Source: Cesiribacter sp. (GTDB lineage Bacteria > Bacteroidota > Bacteroidia > Cytophagales > Cyclobacteriaceae). Taken from it: 33,771 nt of DNA. The notes below the pieces were generated by a model. It worked only from the letters and a program-made list of their open reading frames with translations. It was not told where the DNA came from and made no database searches. Below, piece after piece: positions 15,961-23,209 of this stretch (position 1 is the stretch's first letter; every line of letters starts with the position of its first letter). The stretch spans positions 1 through 33,771 of the forward strand of contig JASLAE010000115.1 of NCBI GenBank assembly GCA_030147305.1, given 5' to 3'. The position numbers and the translations under genes are program-made.

Positions 15961-18882
15961 ATGATAAAAAACTACCCCTTCAACATAGTTCTGCTTGCAA
16001 GCCTGCTCACCTTTGTTTTTTCCGCAGTGCATGCACAGGAACAGCCACTGGCATTCCCGGGTGCCGAGGGCTTTGGCCGGTTTACATCAGGCGGCCGGGG
16101 AGGAGAAGTATACGAAGTAACAAACCTTAACGATTCCGGCCCGGGCAGCTTTCGGCAGGGCGTGGAAATGAGTGGTGCCAGAACCATTGTTTTCAAAATT
16201 TCGGGCACCATCCAACTGGAGACCGACCTGCGCATCCGCAATGGTAACCTTACCATTGCAGGCCAGACTGCGCCAGGCGAGGGTATTGCCATTAAAGGCA
16301 GCGGCGTAATTGTTGATGCTGATAACGTCATCATCCGTTACATCCGTTTCAGGCCCGGAGACATTTTAGCGCGAGAGCTGGATGCCATCTGGGGAAGAGA
16401 AAATAAAGACCTCATCATTGACCACTGCTCCATGAGCTGGAGTACCGATGAGGTAGGCAGCTTCTATGACAATGAAAACTTTACCATGCAGTGGTGCATC
16501 CTGAGCGAGAGCTTGTTTGAATCTGTGCATGACAAAGGCCGGCATGGTTACGGCGGTATCTGGGGAGGCATGGGTGCAACTTTTCACCACAACCTGCTGG
16601 CGCACCATTCCAGCCGCAACCCGCGCTTTAATGGCGCCCGCTATACCTCCACACCAGAGACAGAGGTGGTTGATTTTAGAAACAATGTTATTTTTAACTG
16701 GGGTGGCAACAGTGCCTACGGCGGTGAAGAAGGCAATCAGAACATGGTAGCCAACTATTATAAGCCCGGCCCGGCCACGGGCGGAGGTGAAAAGCAGTAC
16801 CGTATTGTAGACGCCTATGCCCTGGATGGCGAACTGGGCAAATGGTATGTGGCTGATAACTTTGTTGAGGGCTACCCGGAGGTAAGTGCCAATAACTGGA
16901 ATGGAGGAGTACAGCGACTTTCAGCAGAAGAAGAAGCAATAGCCAGGGTATATGAGCCATTTCCCTTTGCACCGGTAACCACTCAAACAGCCGAGGCCGC
17001 CTTTGTAAGTGTATTGGCCGAGGCCGGTGCCAACTATCCCTTCAGAGACCCGGTAGATGCCCGCATAGTAGAAGAAACCGCTACAGGTGAGGTAACCTAT
17101 GGCGGTGCTTATGGCGCAGGCAAAGGCATCATTGATACCCAGGAAACCGTAGGCGGATGGCCTGAGCTGTTTTCTGCCCCGGCTCCTGAAGATACCGATC
17201 ATGATGGGATGCCCGATAGCTGGGAGCTAGCCCAGGGGCTGGATCCTCAGAACCCCGAAGATGGAAAAGCAGATCTGGATCAGGATGGTTATACCAACCT
17301 GGAAGAATACCTGAATGCTCTGCTGGAGACTGAGCCTGCTGAATTTTTAAAGCATCCTACAGGGCTGACTGCCGGGGAAGTTACTACCAGCAGCATCACT
17401 TTAAGCTGGGAAAACAATGCCGGTGCTGCAGGAGAAATTATGCTGGAGCGTTCGGTGAATACCGAAGACAATTATGCTGTAATAGCAACCCTGCCTGGTA
17501 ATACCACCACCTACGTCGACGAAGCGCTGGAGGCCGGACAGGTATATTATTATCGCTTGCAGGTCGTAAGTGGTGCGGTACAGTCGGCGTACAGTACCCC
17601 CCTGGCTGTGCAAACGCACTATGAACCCATGGCGCCGGACCAGGACAAGCTGGTTGCTTACTGGGGCTTTAATGCTACCGGGGGTGTAGCTGTAGAAGAT
17701 CTGAGCGTTTACGATAACCATGGCGAAATTGCTGAGGGTGCTAATACCACCTGGGTAGCCGGCCATCGCAGCAATGCCCTTGATTTTAGCGGAGCAGGCA
17801 CTGCCACCCATGTTTTGGTGCCGCACGCAGAGCAGCTGAATTTCGATGTAAACGCTTTCTCCATTTCTCTCTGGCTGAAGTGGGAAGAAGAAACAAACCA
17901 GGCTTATTTGCTTCATAAAGGCTCCTTTGTAGAAAATACAGGGGCAGGCACCAGCGGCAAATGGTATGGACTTGAGCTGAAAGATGGGATCATTCGATTT
18001 GCTGTGGATGATAATCAGTCAAAAAGCGAAGTAAGTACCAGCAGCAGTGACTTTATTACAGGCGAATGGGTGCACCTGGTAGCGATACGGGACCGGGAAA
18101 ACGACGTGCTTAGCCTGTACCGCAATGGTGTACTGGTGGCAGAAGCAAAAGACAATACCAATGGCGGACTGCGCCAGAGTGAACCGCTTTACCTGGGCAA
18201 CTCCAGTGACTTAAATGCTCCTTTTACCGGCCAGCTGGATGAAGTAAAAATCTATAACTATGGCCTGAGCGAGTCCGAAGTGGCAGGTATTTATACAGGG
18301 ATCCCGATGAAAGCCTTCAAGCCTTATCCTGCAGATGGCGCTACTGCGGTAGATCCCGCAGGCACCGTGTTCCGCTGGAGTGGCGATGCAGCTACCTATG
18401 ATCTGTACATGGGCACATCACCAGACCAATTGGAGCTGTTGGCTGGGGGCTTAACCGATCCCAGCTATAGAGCCGGAGAACTTGCTACCAATACAACCTA
18501 TTTCTGGCGGGTCGATGCTTATGGCAATGAAAGTAACGCAACACAGAGCGATGTATGGTCTTACACCACAGGTTCGGTTACAGGTCTGGAAGATCCCGAA
18601 TTCCTGAAGTCTTACAAACTTTATCCAAACCCATTTTCTACCCAGCTAAACCTGGAATTTAATCTACCAAAGCAGGATGGAGTAACTGTTTCCTTGTATG
18701 ATATGCAAAATCGACTGGTTGCCCAAAGCGTGCTTCCATCTCTGCAGGCAGGTACCCATCAGATAAGCCTGCAAAAAGAATCTGGCCTGATCAACCTGAA
18801 GCAGGGGGTATACCTGTGTATCCTGCAGACTTCAGATACACGCATAGTCAGAAGGGTAATTTTTAGGGGAGATAGCCGCTGA
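15961..18882 (+). CDS. Multimodular PL1 pectate lyase with FN3, LamG and T9SS sorting domain
   Basis: Secreted pectate lyase of 973 residues cleaving polygalacturonate by beta-elimination. A signal peptide ends at A25 (VFSAVHA/QEQ). The PL1 beta-helix runs from about 30 to 400: AFPGAEGFGRFTSGGRGG, DHCSMSWSTDE, HGYGGIWGG, SRNPRF (the RxPR-type catalytic Arg) and FRNNVIFNW. A calcium-binding doublet follows at about 411-450 (DTDHDGMPDSWE, DLDQDGYTNLEEY). Next come an FN3-like domain (464-550), a LamG/concanavalin-like domain (561-780, YWGFNATGG, HLVAIRDREN), a further Ig/FN3-like domain (783-873) and a Por/T9SS type A sorting domain (from about 886, YKLYPNPFSTQLNLEF, ending VRRVIF). It is probably exported across the outer membrane by T9SS, anchored or released, and attacks polymer outside the cell. 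It lies between two hairpin-bounded units and has its own upstream gap. Confidence 0.94.
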   Translation: MIKNYPFNIVLLASLLTFVFSAVHAQEQPLAFPGAEGFGRFTSGGRGGEVYEVTNLNDSGPGSFRQGVEMSGARTIVFKISGTIQLETDLRIRNGNLTIAGQTAPGEGIAIKGSGVIVDADNVIIRYIRFRPGDILARELDAIWGRENKDLIIDHCSMSWSTDEVGSFYDNENFTMQWCILSESLFESVHDKGRHGYGGIWGGMGATFHHNLLAHHSSRNPRFNGARYTSTPETEVVDFRNNVIFNWGGNSAYGGEEGNQNMVANYYKPGPATGGGEKQYRIVDAYALDGELGKWYVADNFVEGYPEVSANNWNGGVQRLSAEEEAIARVYEPFPFAPVTTQTAEAAFVSVLAEAGANYPFRDPVDARIVEETATGEVTYGGAYGAGKGIIDTQETVGGWPELFSAPAPEDTDHDGMPDSWELAQGLDPQNPEDGKADLDQDGYTNLEEYLNALLETEPAEFLKHPTGLTAGEVTTSSITLSWENNAGAAGEIMLERSVNTEDNYAVIATLPGNTTTYVDEALEAGQVYYYRLQVVSGAVQSAYSTPLAVQTHYEPMAPDQDKLVAYWGFNATGGVAVEDLSVYDNHGEIAEGANTTWVAGHRSNALDFSGAGTATHVLVPHAEQLNFDVNAFSISLWLKWEEETNQAYLLHKGSFVENTGAGTSGKWYGLELKDGIIRFAVDDNQSKSEVSTSSSDFITGEWVHLVAIRDRENDVLSLYRNGVLVAEAKDNTNGGLRQSEPLYLGNSSDLNAPFTGQLDEVKIYNYGLSESEVAGIYTGIPMKAFKPYPADGATAVDPAGTVFRWSGDAATYDLYMGTSPDQLELLAGGLTDPSYRAGELATNTTYFWRVDAYGNESNATQSDVWSYTTGSVTGLEDPEFLKSYKLYPNPFSTQLNLEFNLPKQDGVTVSLYDMQNRLVAQSVLPSLQAGTHQISLQKESGLINLKQGVYLCILQTSDTRIVRRVIFRGDSR

Positions 18883-19119
18883 GGGCGCACTGCAACAGCA
18901 AAGCCACCAGAGTAAAATTATGATTAAATTGGTAAAACGATTGCGCATTTGGCTTATAAAAAGGAAGAAACAAGGGGATGAAGCAGGCTAATTGCATCAA
19001 TCATTTTTGGTGAAGATGCAAATCCACCGCTCCATCAAGACCTGTTTATTGCTGAATACATAATTTTATTCTGTAAAAACTCAGATTTATATTGTAATTC
19101 GGAAAGCTTTTAATTATAA

Positions 19120-19133
19120 TGCAATCGATTGCA
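19120..19133. promoter_or_regulatory. Perfect LacI-family operator upstream of lipoprotein gene
   Basis: TGCAATCGATTGCA, identical to the site at 10653, ends 60 bp before the ATG at 19194. It ties the lipoprotein gene, and possibly genes beyond it, to the same regulator as kduI and uxaB. Confidence 0.78.
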
Positions 19134-19155
19134 CAAATTAAGCTGATTTGAAGCC

Positions 19156-19167
19156 GTACTTAAGTAC
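19156..19167. promoter_or_regulatory. 12-bp perfect palindrome GTACTTAAGTAC
   Basis: A perfect inverted repeat lies between the LacI-type operator and the ATG, ending 26 bp before the start codon. Its sequence is unrelated to the operator. It could be a site for another regulator or a chance palindrome; only one copy was noticed. Confidence 0.3.
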
Positions 19168-19193
19168 ATAATGAATAGTTAACATAACCTACC

Positions 19194-20396
19194 ATGAAGA
19201 ATAAAGACTACGCTAAACTGCTACTGCTGCTCTTTGTCTCAGGCCTGATGCTGCTTGGCTGCGAAGAGGAAGAACAGCTGCCGAATGATGCCCCAAGAAT
19301 AGCATTCTCTGTACCGGAGGCAGACCTGCAGGGCATTAAGCTGACAAATGGTGCCGGCGGGCCTACGATCACAGGCACCGTGCAATCCGATGCAGGCCTT
19401 AAGGAACTTACCTTAGAGCTGATAAAAACATCCGGTAACGAAGTGGTAGAGCATATAACCAGTTTTGACGACGTTGAGAGCAAATTGTACATCATTAACC
19501 TAGTGCCTGCTTACACTCCGGAAGTAACAGGCCTGCGGGTGTTTGCAGTAGATGTGCAGAACCGGATGGTAGAAAAGATCATTGGTATTTCTGTAGAAGA
19601 AGAAGTACCTGTACTTACGTTCTCGCCAATGGATGGTCCTGTTGGAACAGAGGTAACGGCCAGTGTTACCGCCATTAGCCTCTCCGAAGGTAGTATTACT
19701 TCCTTCATGCTGGGTGCAATGGAAATTACCGATTATACCCTCTCCGAAGATGGCACTTCGCTTACTTTCGTAGTGCCTGCAGGAGCACAAACCGGTGTTC
19801 TTACACTTAATGCGGTAGATGAAGCACCCATTGTTAGTGCTTCTGCCTTTACCGTTACAGAAAGACCCAAATCAATTGTTGAGTATACAGACATTGTGGT
19901 AAATGCCCAGGGCGACCGGAATGATGAGGGAGTGGTTACCAATTTCACTGCCGAAGGTGAAACCTTTACCCTGGCGGATGGACTGGATGAAGCCATCAGC
20001 AGCAAGATTGATTTCATAGTTACAGATTCCGGAGGAGACAATGGACTGGACCTGTTCTCGCCAAGCCATCCAACCTGGCTCTCTAATAATTATTATAAAG
20101 ATGCCGACGGCAATGCAGTGGTTTGGCCAGTGCTGAATGAGACCAAAATGGTGCACCTGGCAGACAAGGATGCTGCTTACTTTGCCAATATCACCAACGA
20201 GGAACTCAATGCCCTTTCTGTCGGTACCGATTTTAAAACACGTATTGAAGCGGCCGATGGTGGCGTGGGAACAATCATACTCTTCCAGACTGCCGATGGC
20301 AAAAAAGGGCTTTTACACGTGAAAAGCCACGATCCCAATGCAGATGCCGGCAGTAAGGCAGACATCTTCACTTTCGATATCAAAGTACTGGAGTAG
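19194..20396 (+). CDS. Putative surface glycan-binding lipoprotein with IPT-like domain (paralogue 1)
   Basis: Lipoprotein of 400 residues, no enzyme signature. The signal ends LLFVSGLMLLGC (Cys23) and is followed at once by EEEEQ, an acidic patch of the kind that acts as a lipoprotein export signal in Bacteroidota, so it should face outside. Modules: an Ig-like region at about 30-130; an IPT/TIG-like domain at about 138-222 (DGPVGTEVTASVTAISLSEG); and a C-terminal module at about 227-400 that I do not recognise (YTDIVVNAQGDRNDEGVV, ADGKKGLLHVKSHDPN, KADIFTFDIKVLE). The last two modules recur in the next gene. By position after SusCD in a pectin locus it probably plays a SusE/SusF or SGBP role. 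It has its own operator upstream and terminator downstream. Confidence 0.9.
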   Translation: MKNKDYAKLLLLLFVSGLMLLGCEEEEQLPNDAPRIAFSVPEADLQGIKLTNGAGGPTITGTVQSDAGLKELTLELIKTSGNEVVEHITSFDDVESKLYIINLVPAYTPEVTGLRVFAVDVQNRMVEKIIGISVEEEVPVLTFSPMDGPVGTEVTASVTAISLSEGSITSFMLGAMEITDYTLSEDGTSLTFVVPAGAQTGVLTLNAVDEAPIVSASAFTVTERPKSIVEYTDIVVNAQGDRNDEGVVTNFTAEGETFTLADGLDEAISSKIDFIVTDSGGDNGLDLFSPSHPTWLSNNYYKDADGNAVVWPVLNETKMVHLADKDAAYFANITNEELNALSVGTDFKTRIEAADGGVGTIILFQTADGKKGLLHVKSHDPNADAGSKADIFTFDIKVLE

Positions 20397-20415
20397 TCTC
20401 CGCATGTTGTCCATA

Positions 20416-20452
20416 GTGCTGGTATCTGTAAAAAGGATACCAGCACATTTTA
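20416..20452 (+). terminator. Hairpin terminator after first lipoprotein gene
   Basis: GTGCTGGTATC (20416-20426) and GATACCAGCAC (20436-20446) form a perfect 11-bp stem around a 9-nt loop, followed by ATTTTAA. It begins 19 bp after the stop codon. Confidence 0.82.
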
Positions 20453-20581
20453 ACCTAAGACAAGAAAAAAAGGTAAGCCGCTGCTTCTGGTGACCAGGAG
20501 TTTCTCCAACAGGTTTCTAAGCGAATAAGCCCCTGCCTTGTCAATTGTGTAATCTTTATGTTTTATTCTAAATATTGTTTT

Positions 20582-21730
20582 ATGAACAAGCTTTTTAAAC
20601 TTTTCATGTTTTTAGCCATACCGTTAATGTCGGTCATGGTGATTGGTTGTAGCGATGACGACGCTGATGATGTGCAGCCACAGGCGCCATCCATTACATC
20701 TGTTACCCCATCTCAGGCGCTGCCTGGTACAGTAGTAACTATTTCGGGCACAAACCTGGAGGATGTAACCAGTGTACGTTTCGGTAGTATGGACGCTGCT
20801 GGCTTTAATTCTGCAAATAATACGGCCACCTCAATCACTGCAACTGTGCCAGCAGGAATTGCAGCAGGTGCACAAAACATTACCGTAACAAGCCCGGGCG
20901 GTAGCGATACCTTTAATTTTACAGTGCTGGAAGATCAGTCTGCCATGATGACGATTACTTCCATTAGTCCAACAACTGGTCCGGTAGGTACAGAAGTAAC
21001 CATTACAGGGACCAATTTTGCTGATGAAGACATTGCTTCCATCAGCATGGGCGAGATGGAGATAGAAACCTATACTGTTGCAAGCGGCACAAGCATTACT
21101 TTTACAGTGCCTGAAGGTGCACAAACAGGTGCAATTACCATTACGCCAACAGAAGGAGACCCTATTACAAGCAGCGAACAGTTTACAGTTACCACCGAAG
21201 GTGAAACCGGCACACTGACTACTTATGCAGACATTGTAGTAAATGCTCAGGGAAACCGTAACGACGAAGGTGTTGTAACTGCCTTCTCTGCCGAAGGTGA
21301 AACCTTTACCCTGGCACAGGGCCTGGAGGAAGCTAATAGCACCAAGATAGACTTTATAGCAGCAGATTCAGGAGGCGACGATGAACTGGACCTGTTTTCT
21401 CCTGCCGGAAACGACTGGCTCACCGGCAATTACTATGAAGATTCTGATGATATGCCCGTTGAATGGCCTGTGATGAATGAAACACGCATGATGATTGTAG
21501 AAGGCATGGATGCAGCTGGTTTTGAAGCAGCCACAGCAGAAGAAGTAAGTGCGATGTCTGTGGGTGAAGATTTTACCCTTCGTGTACAAACCCCAGACCC
21601 GGGTGTTGTAATCCTTTTTGAAACTACTGACGGCAAAAAAGGCCTGCTCCTCTGGAAGGCGCATGATCCTAATACCGACGCCGGCAGCAAAGCAGATATC
21701 TTTACTTTTGATATCAGAGTATTGGAGTAA
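20582..21730 (+). CDS. Putative surface glycan-binding lipoprotein with two IPT/TIG domains (paralogue 2)
   Basis: Lipoprotein of 382 residues. The frame is open from 20558, but the start at 20582 puts a normal signal first (MNKLFKLFMFLAIPLMSVMV, then IGC with Cys23). CSDDDADD follows, a strong acidic export signal for surface display. Modules: IPT/TIG 1 at about 36-115 (VTPSQALPGTVVTISGTNL); IPT/TIG 2 at about 124-203 (ISPTTGPVGTEVTITGTNF); and the unrecognised C-terminal module at about 213-382 (ADIVVNAQGNRNDEGVV, TDGKKGLLLWKAHDPN, KADIFTFDIRVLE). The second IPT and the C-terminal module align with paralogue 1, the latter at roughly three identical residues in five by eye. Probably a glycan-binding partner of SusCD. 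Flanked by terminators on both sides, so probably transcribed alone. Confidence 0.9.
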   Translation: MNKLFKLFMFLAIPLMSVMVIGCSDDDADDVQPQAPSITSVTPSQALPGTVVTISGTNLEDVTSVRFGSMDAAGFNSANNTATSITATVPAGIAAGAQNITVTSPGGSDTFNFTVLEDQSAMMTITSISPTTGPVGTEVTITGTNFADEDIASISMGEMEIETYTVASGTSITFTVPEGAQTGAITITPTEGDPITSSEQFTVTTEGETGTLTTYADIVVNAQGNRNDEGVVTAFSAEGETFTLAQGLEEANSTKIDFIAADSGGDDELDLFSPAGNDWLTGNYYEDSDDMPVEWPVMNETRMMIVEGMDAAGFEAATAEEVSAMSVGEDFTLRVQTPDPGVVILFETTDGKKGLLLWKAHDPNTDAGSKADIFTFDIRVLE

Positions 21731-21744
21731 TAGCTTGTTCTCCT

Positions 21745-21786
21745 GTGCGGGTATTTGGCATGATTGCCAGGTATCCGCACTTTTTT
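21745..21786 (+). terminator. Strong intrinsic terminator after second lipoprotein gene
   Basis: A 16-nt arm at 21745-21760 pairs with 21765-21780 (three G-U wobbles, no bulge) around a TGAT loop, followed directly by six T (21781-21786). It begins 14 bp after the stop codon. Confidence 0.9.
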
Positions 21787-21875
21787 ATAACACCCACAAG
21801 CAATCATAGGCGCTCCTCTTAAGCTTATAGTGCTGCATAACTTTTTACCTTTTAAGCATTCAATGCTATTCTTTT

Positions 21876-23162
21876 ATGGTCATGAATAAAAATATCAGGT
21901 GGCATTTGATCCGGGCAGCATGTCTGCTAAGCATTATATGCTGTACGTTTTCAGTTACAGCGCAAAACCTGCAACAGTTATTCCCCCGCTCATTTATGAT
22001 AGCGGTAAGCAATCCGCTTAACCAGCCCCGCACCGATGTAATGGTGCTTCTTGAAGAGGAGACCCTACAGGCGCAGGTGGCAAACTTTAACCCAAAAGCT
22101 TTTGTGGTGCTGGACGGAGAGCAGGAGATTGCCAGCCAGTACAATCACAAAGACCCTGAGACAAAGGGACTGGTAATAATACTGCCACAATTAGAGGCAG
22201 GTGCCACAAAGCAATTGAACATCCGCTATAAAGAAAGCGGAGAAGCCAGCCGCAATTACGTTAAGCGTACACAGGCGGAGCTTTCACATAAAGTTGGCGG
22301 CCACTTTAAGGACCGCAAATACATTGGCGGTGAGTTTCAGAACGTAGATTCCCTACGGGTGCCCGATGAACATACCGACCACTCATATTACATCCGTTAT
22401 GAAGGGCCAGGCTGGGAATCTGACAAGGTAGGCTACCGCTTTTACCTGGATTGGCGCAATGGTATAGACGTGTTTGGTAAAACTACTGAAGAGATGGTGC
22501 TGCAGCAGGTGGGCCTCGACGGATTCGATTCTTACCACGAAATGCAGCCTTGGGGCATGGATATCCTCAAGGTAGGCAAAGCCCTGGGAGTAGGCTCTCT
22601 GGCACTCTTTCATGAGGGCAAAGCTGAGCGGGTGGATAAAACCGACAGCCTGATCAGCCGTGTCACTGAAAACGGCCCTGTCTATTCTTCTATCACCACA
22701 GACTATTATGGCTGGAAAGTCGCCGGTAAAACCCTTAACCTGCAATCAGTGCTGGGTATACATGCCGGCAGTCGCCTTACCCATCAGCAGCTTACCGTAG
22801 ACGGAAATCCAGAAAACATCAGCACAGGTCTTACCAAAGACCCTGCCGCTAAACTACAGACCAGCAAAGGCACCAGAGATCAGTGGGGTTATATCGCAAC
22901 CTGGGGCAAACAAACACTCAACAAAGACAATGTAGGACTTGCCGTACTCTTTAAGGCCCAGGACCTGATTGCCTTTGCCGAAGACGAGCATAGCCATGTG
23001 GTACAGCTAAAGCCTGCTAATGGCAACATAGAATATTACTTTCTGGCAGCCTGGGAGCTGGAGAAGGAGGGTATTAAAACTGAGCAGCAGTTTATGGATT
23101 ATCTAGCCCAGACGGCCCAGCAGCTGGCACAGCCGGTAACGGTTAAAATAATGGCAAAATAA
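21876..23162 (+). CDS. DUF4861 family protein, secreted
   Basis: Exported protein of 428 residues (426 if translation begins at the ATG at 21882). It has a signal peptide (AACLLSIICCTFSVTAQ, cleavage near residue 30) and no lipobox. I recognise the DUF4861 family from blocks such as GGHFKDRKYIGGEFQNVD, HTDHSYYIRYEGPGWESD and VGYRFYLDWRNGIDVFGK. The family has no settled function that I can state with confidence, and it is often seen near pectin or other uronic-acid polysaccharide genes. Conserved His, Asp, Glu and aromatic residues in those blocks would suit a carbohydrate-active enzyme, but that is inference. It is the first gene of the compact run through the CE12 gene, 47 bp ahead of the next lyase. 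Confidence 0.88.
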   Translation: MVMNKNIRWHLIRAACLLSIICCTFSVTAQNLQQLFPRSFMIAVSNPLNQPRTDVMVLLEEETLQAQVANFNPKAFVVLDGEQEIASQYNHKDPETKGLVIILPQLEAGATKQLNIRYKESGEASRNYVKRTQAELSHKVGGHFKDRKYIGGEFQNVDSLRVPDEHTDHSYYIRYEGPGWESDKVGYRFYLDWRNGIDVFGKTTEEMVLQQVGLDGFDSYHEMQPWGMDILKVGKALGVGSLALFHEGKAERVDKTDSLISRVTENGPVYSSITTDYYGWKVAGKTLNLQSVLGIHAGSRLTHQQLTVDGNPENISTGLTKDPAAKLQTSKGTRDQWGYIATWGKQTLNKDNVGLAVLFKAQDLIAFAEDEHSHVVQLKPANGNIEYYFLAAWELEKEGIKTEQQFMDYLAQTAQQLAQPVTVKIMAK

Positions 23163-23209
23163 AGGACAGCAGCTTCCTATGCCAGTGCGCAAAGTGTAAA
23201 GACACAACT

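Larger units (their letters stand above)
18883..19193. promoter_or_regulatory. Control region upstream of first surface lipoprotein
   Basis: This 311-bp AT-rich gap holds no open frame worth calling. It carries a perfect LacI-type operator (19120-19133), a separate 12-bp palindrome (19156-19167) and one weak operator-like half site near 18932-18945 (only 9 of 14 matches). No clear terminator for the lyase gene was found. It presumably contains the promoter for the gene at 19194. Confidence 0.65.

Noticed and set aside
18932..18945. Possible fifth LacI-type operator (GTAAAACGATTGCG)
   Set aside because: Only the right half matches (9 of 14 positions in all); too weak to list as an operator without a matrix score.
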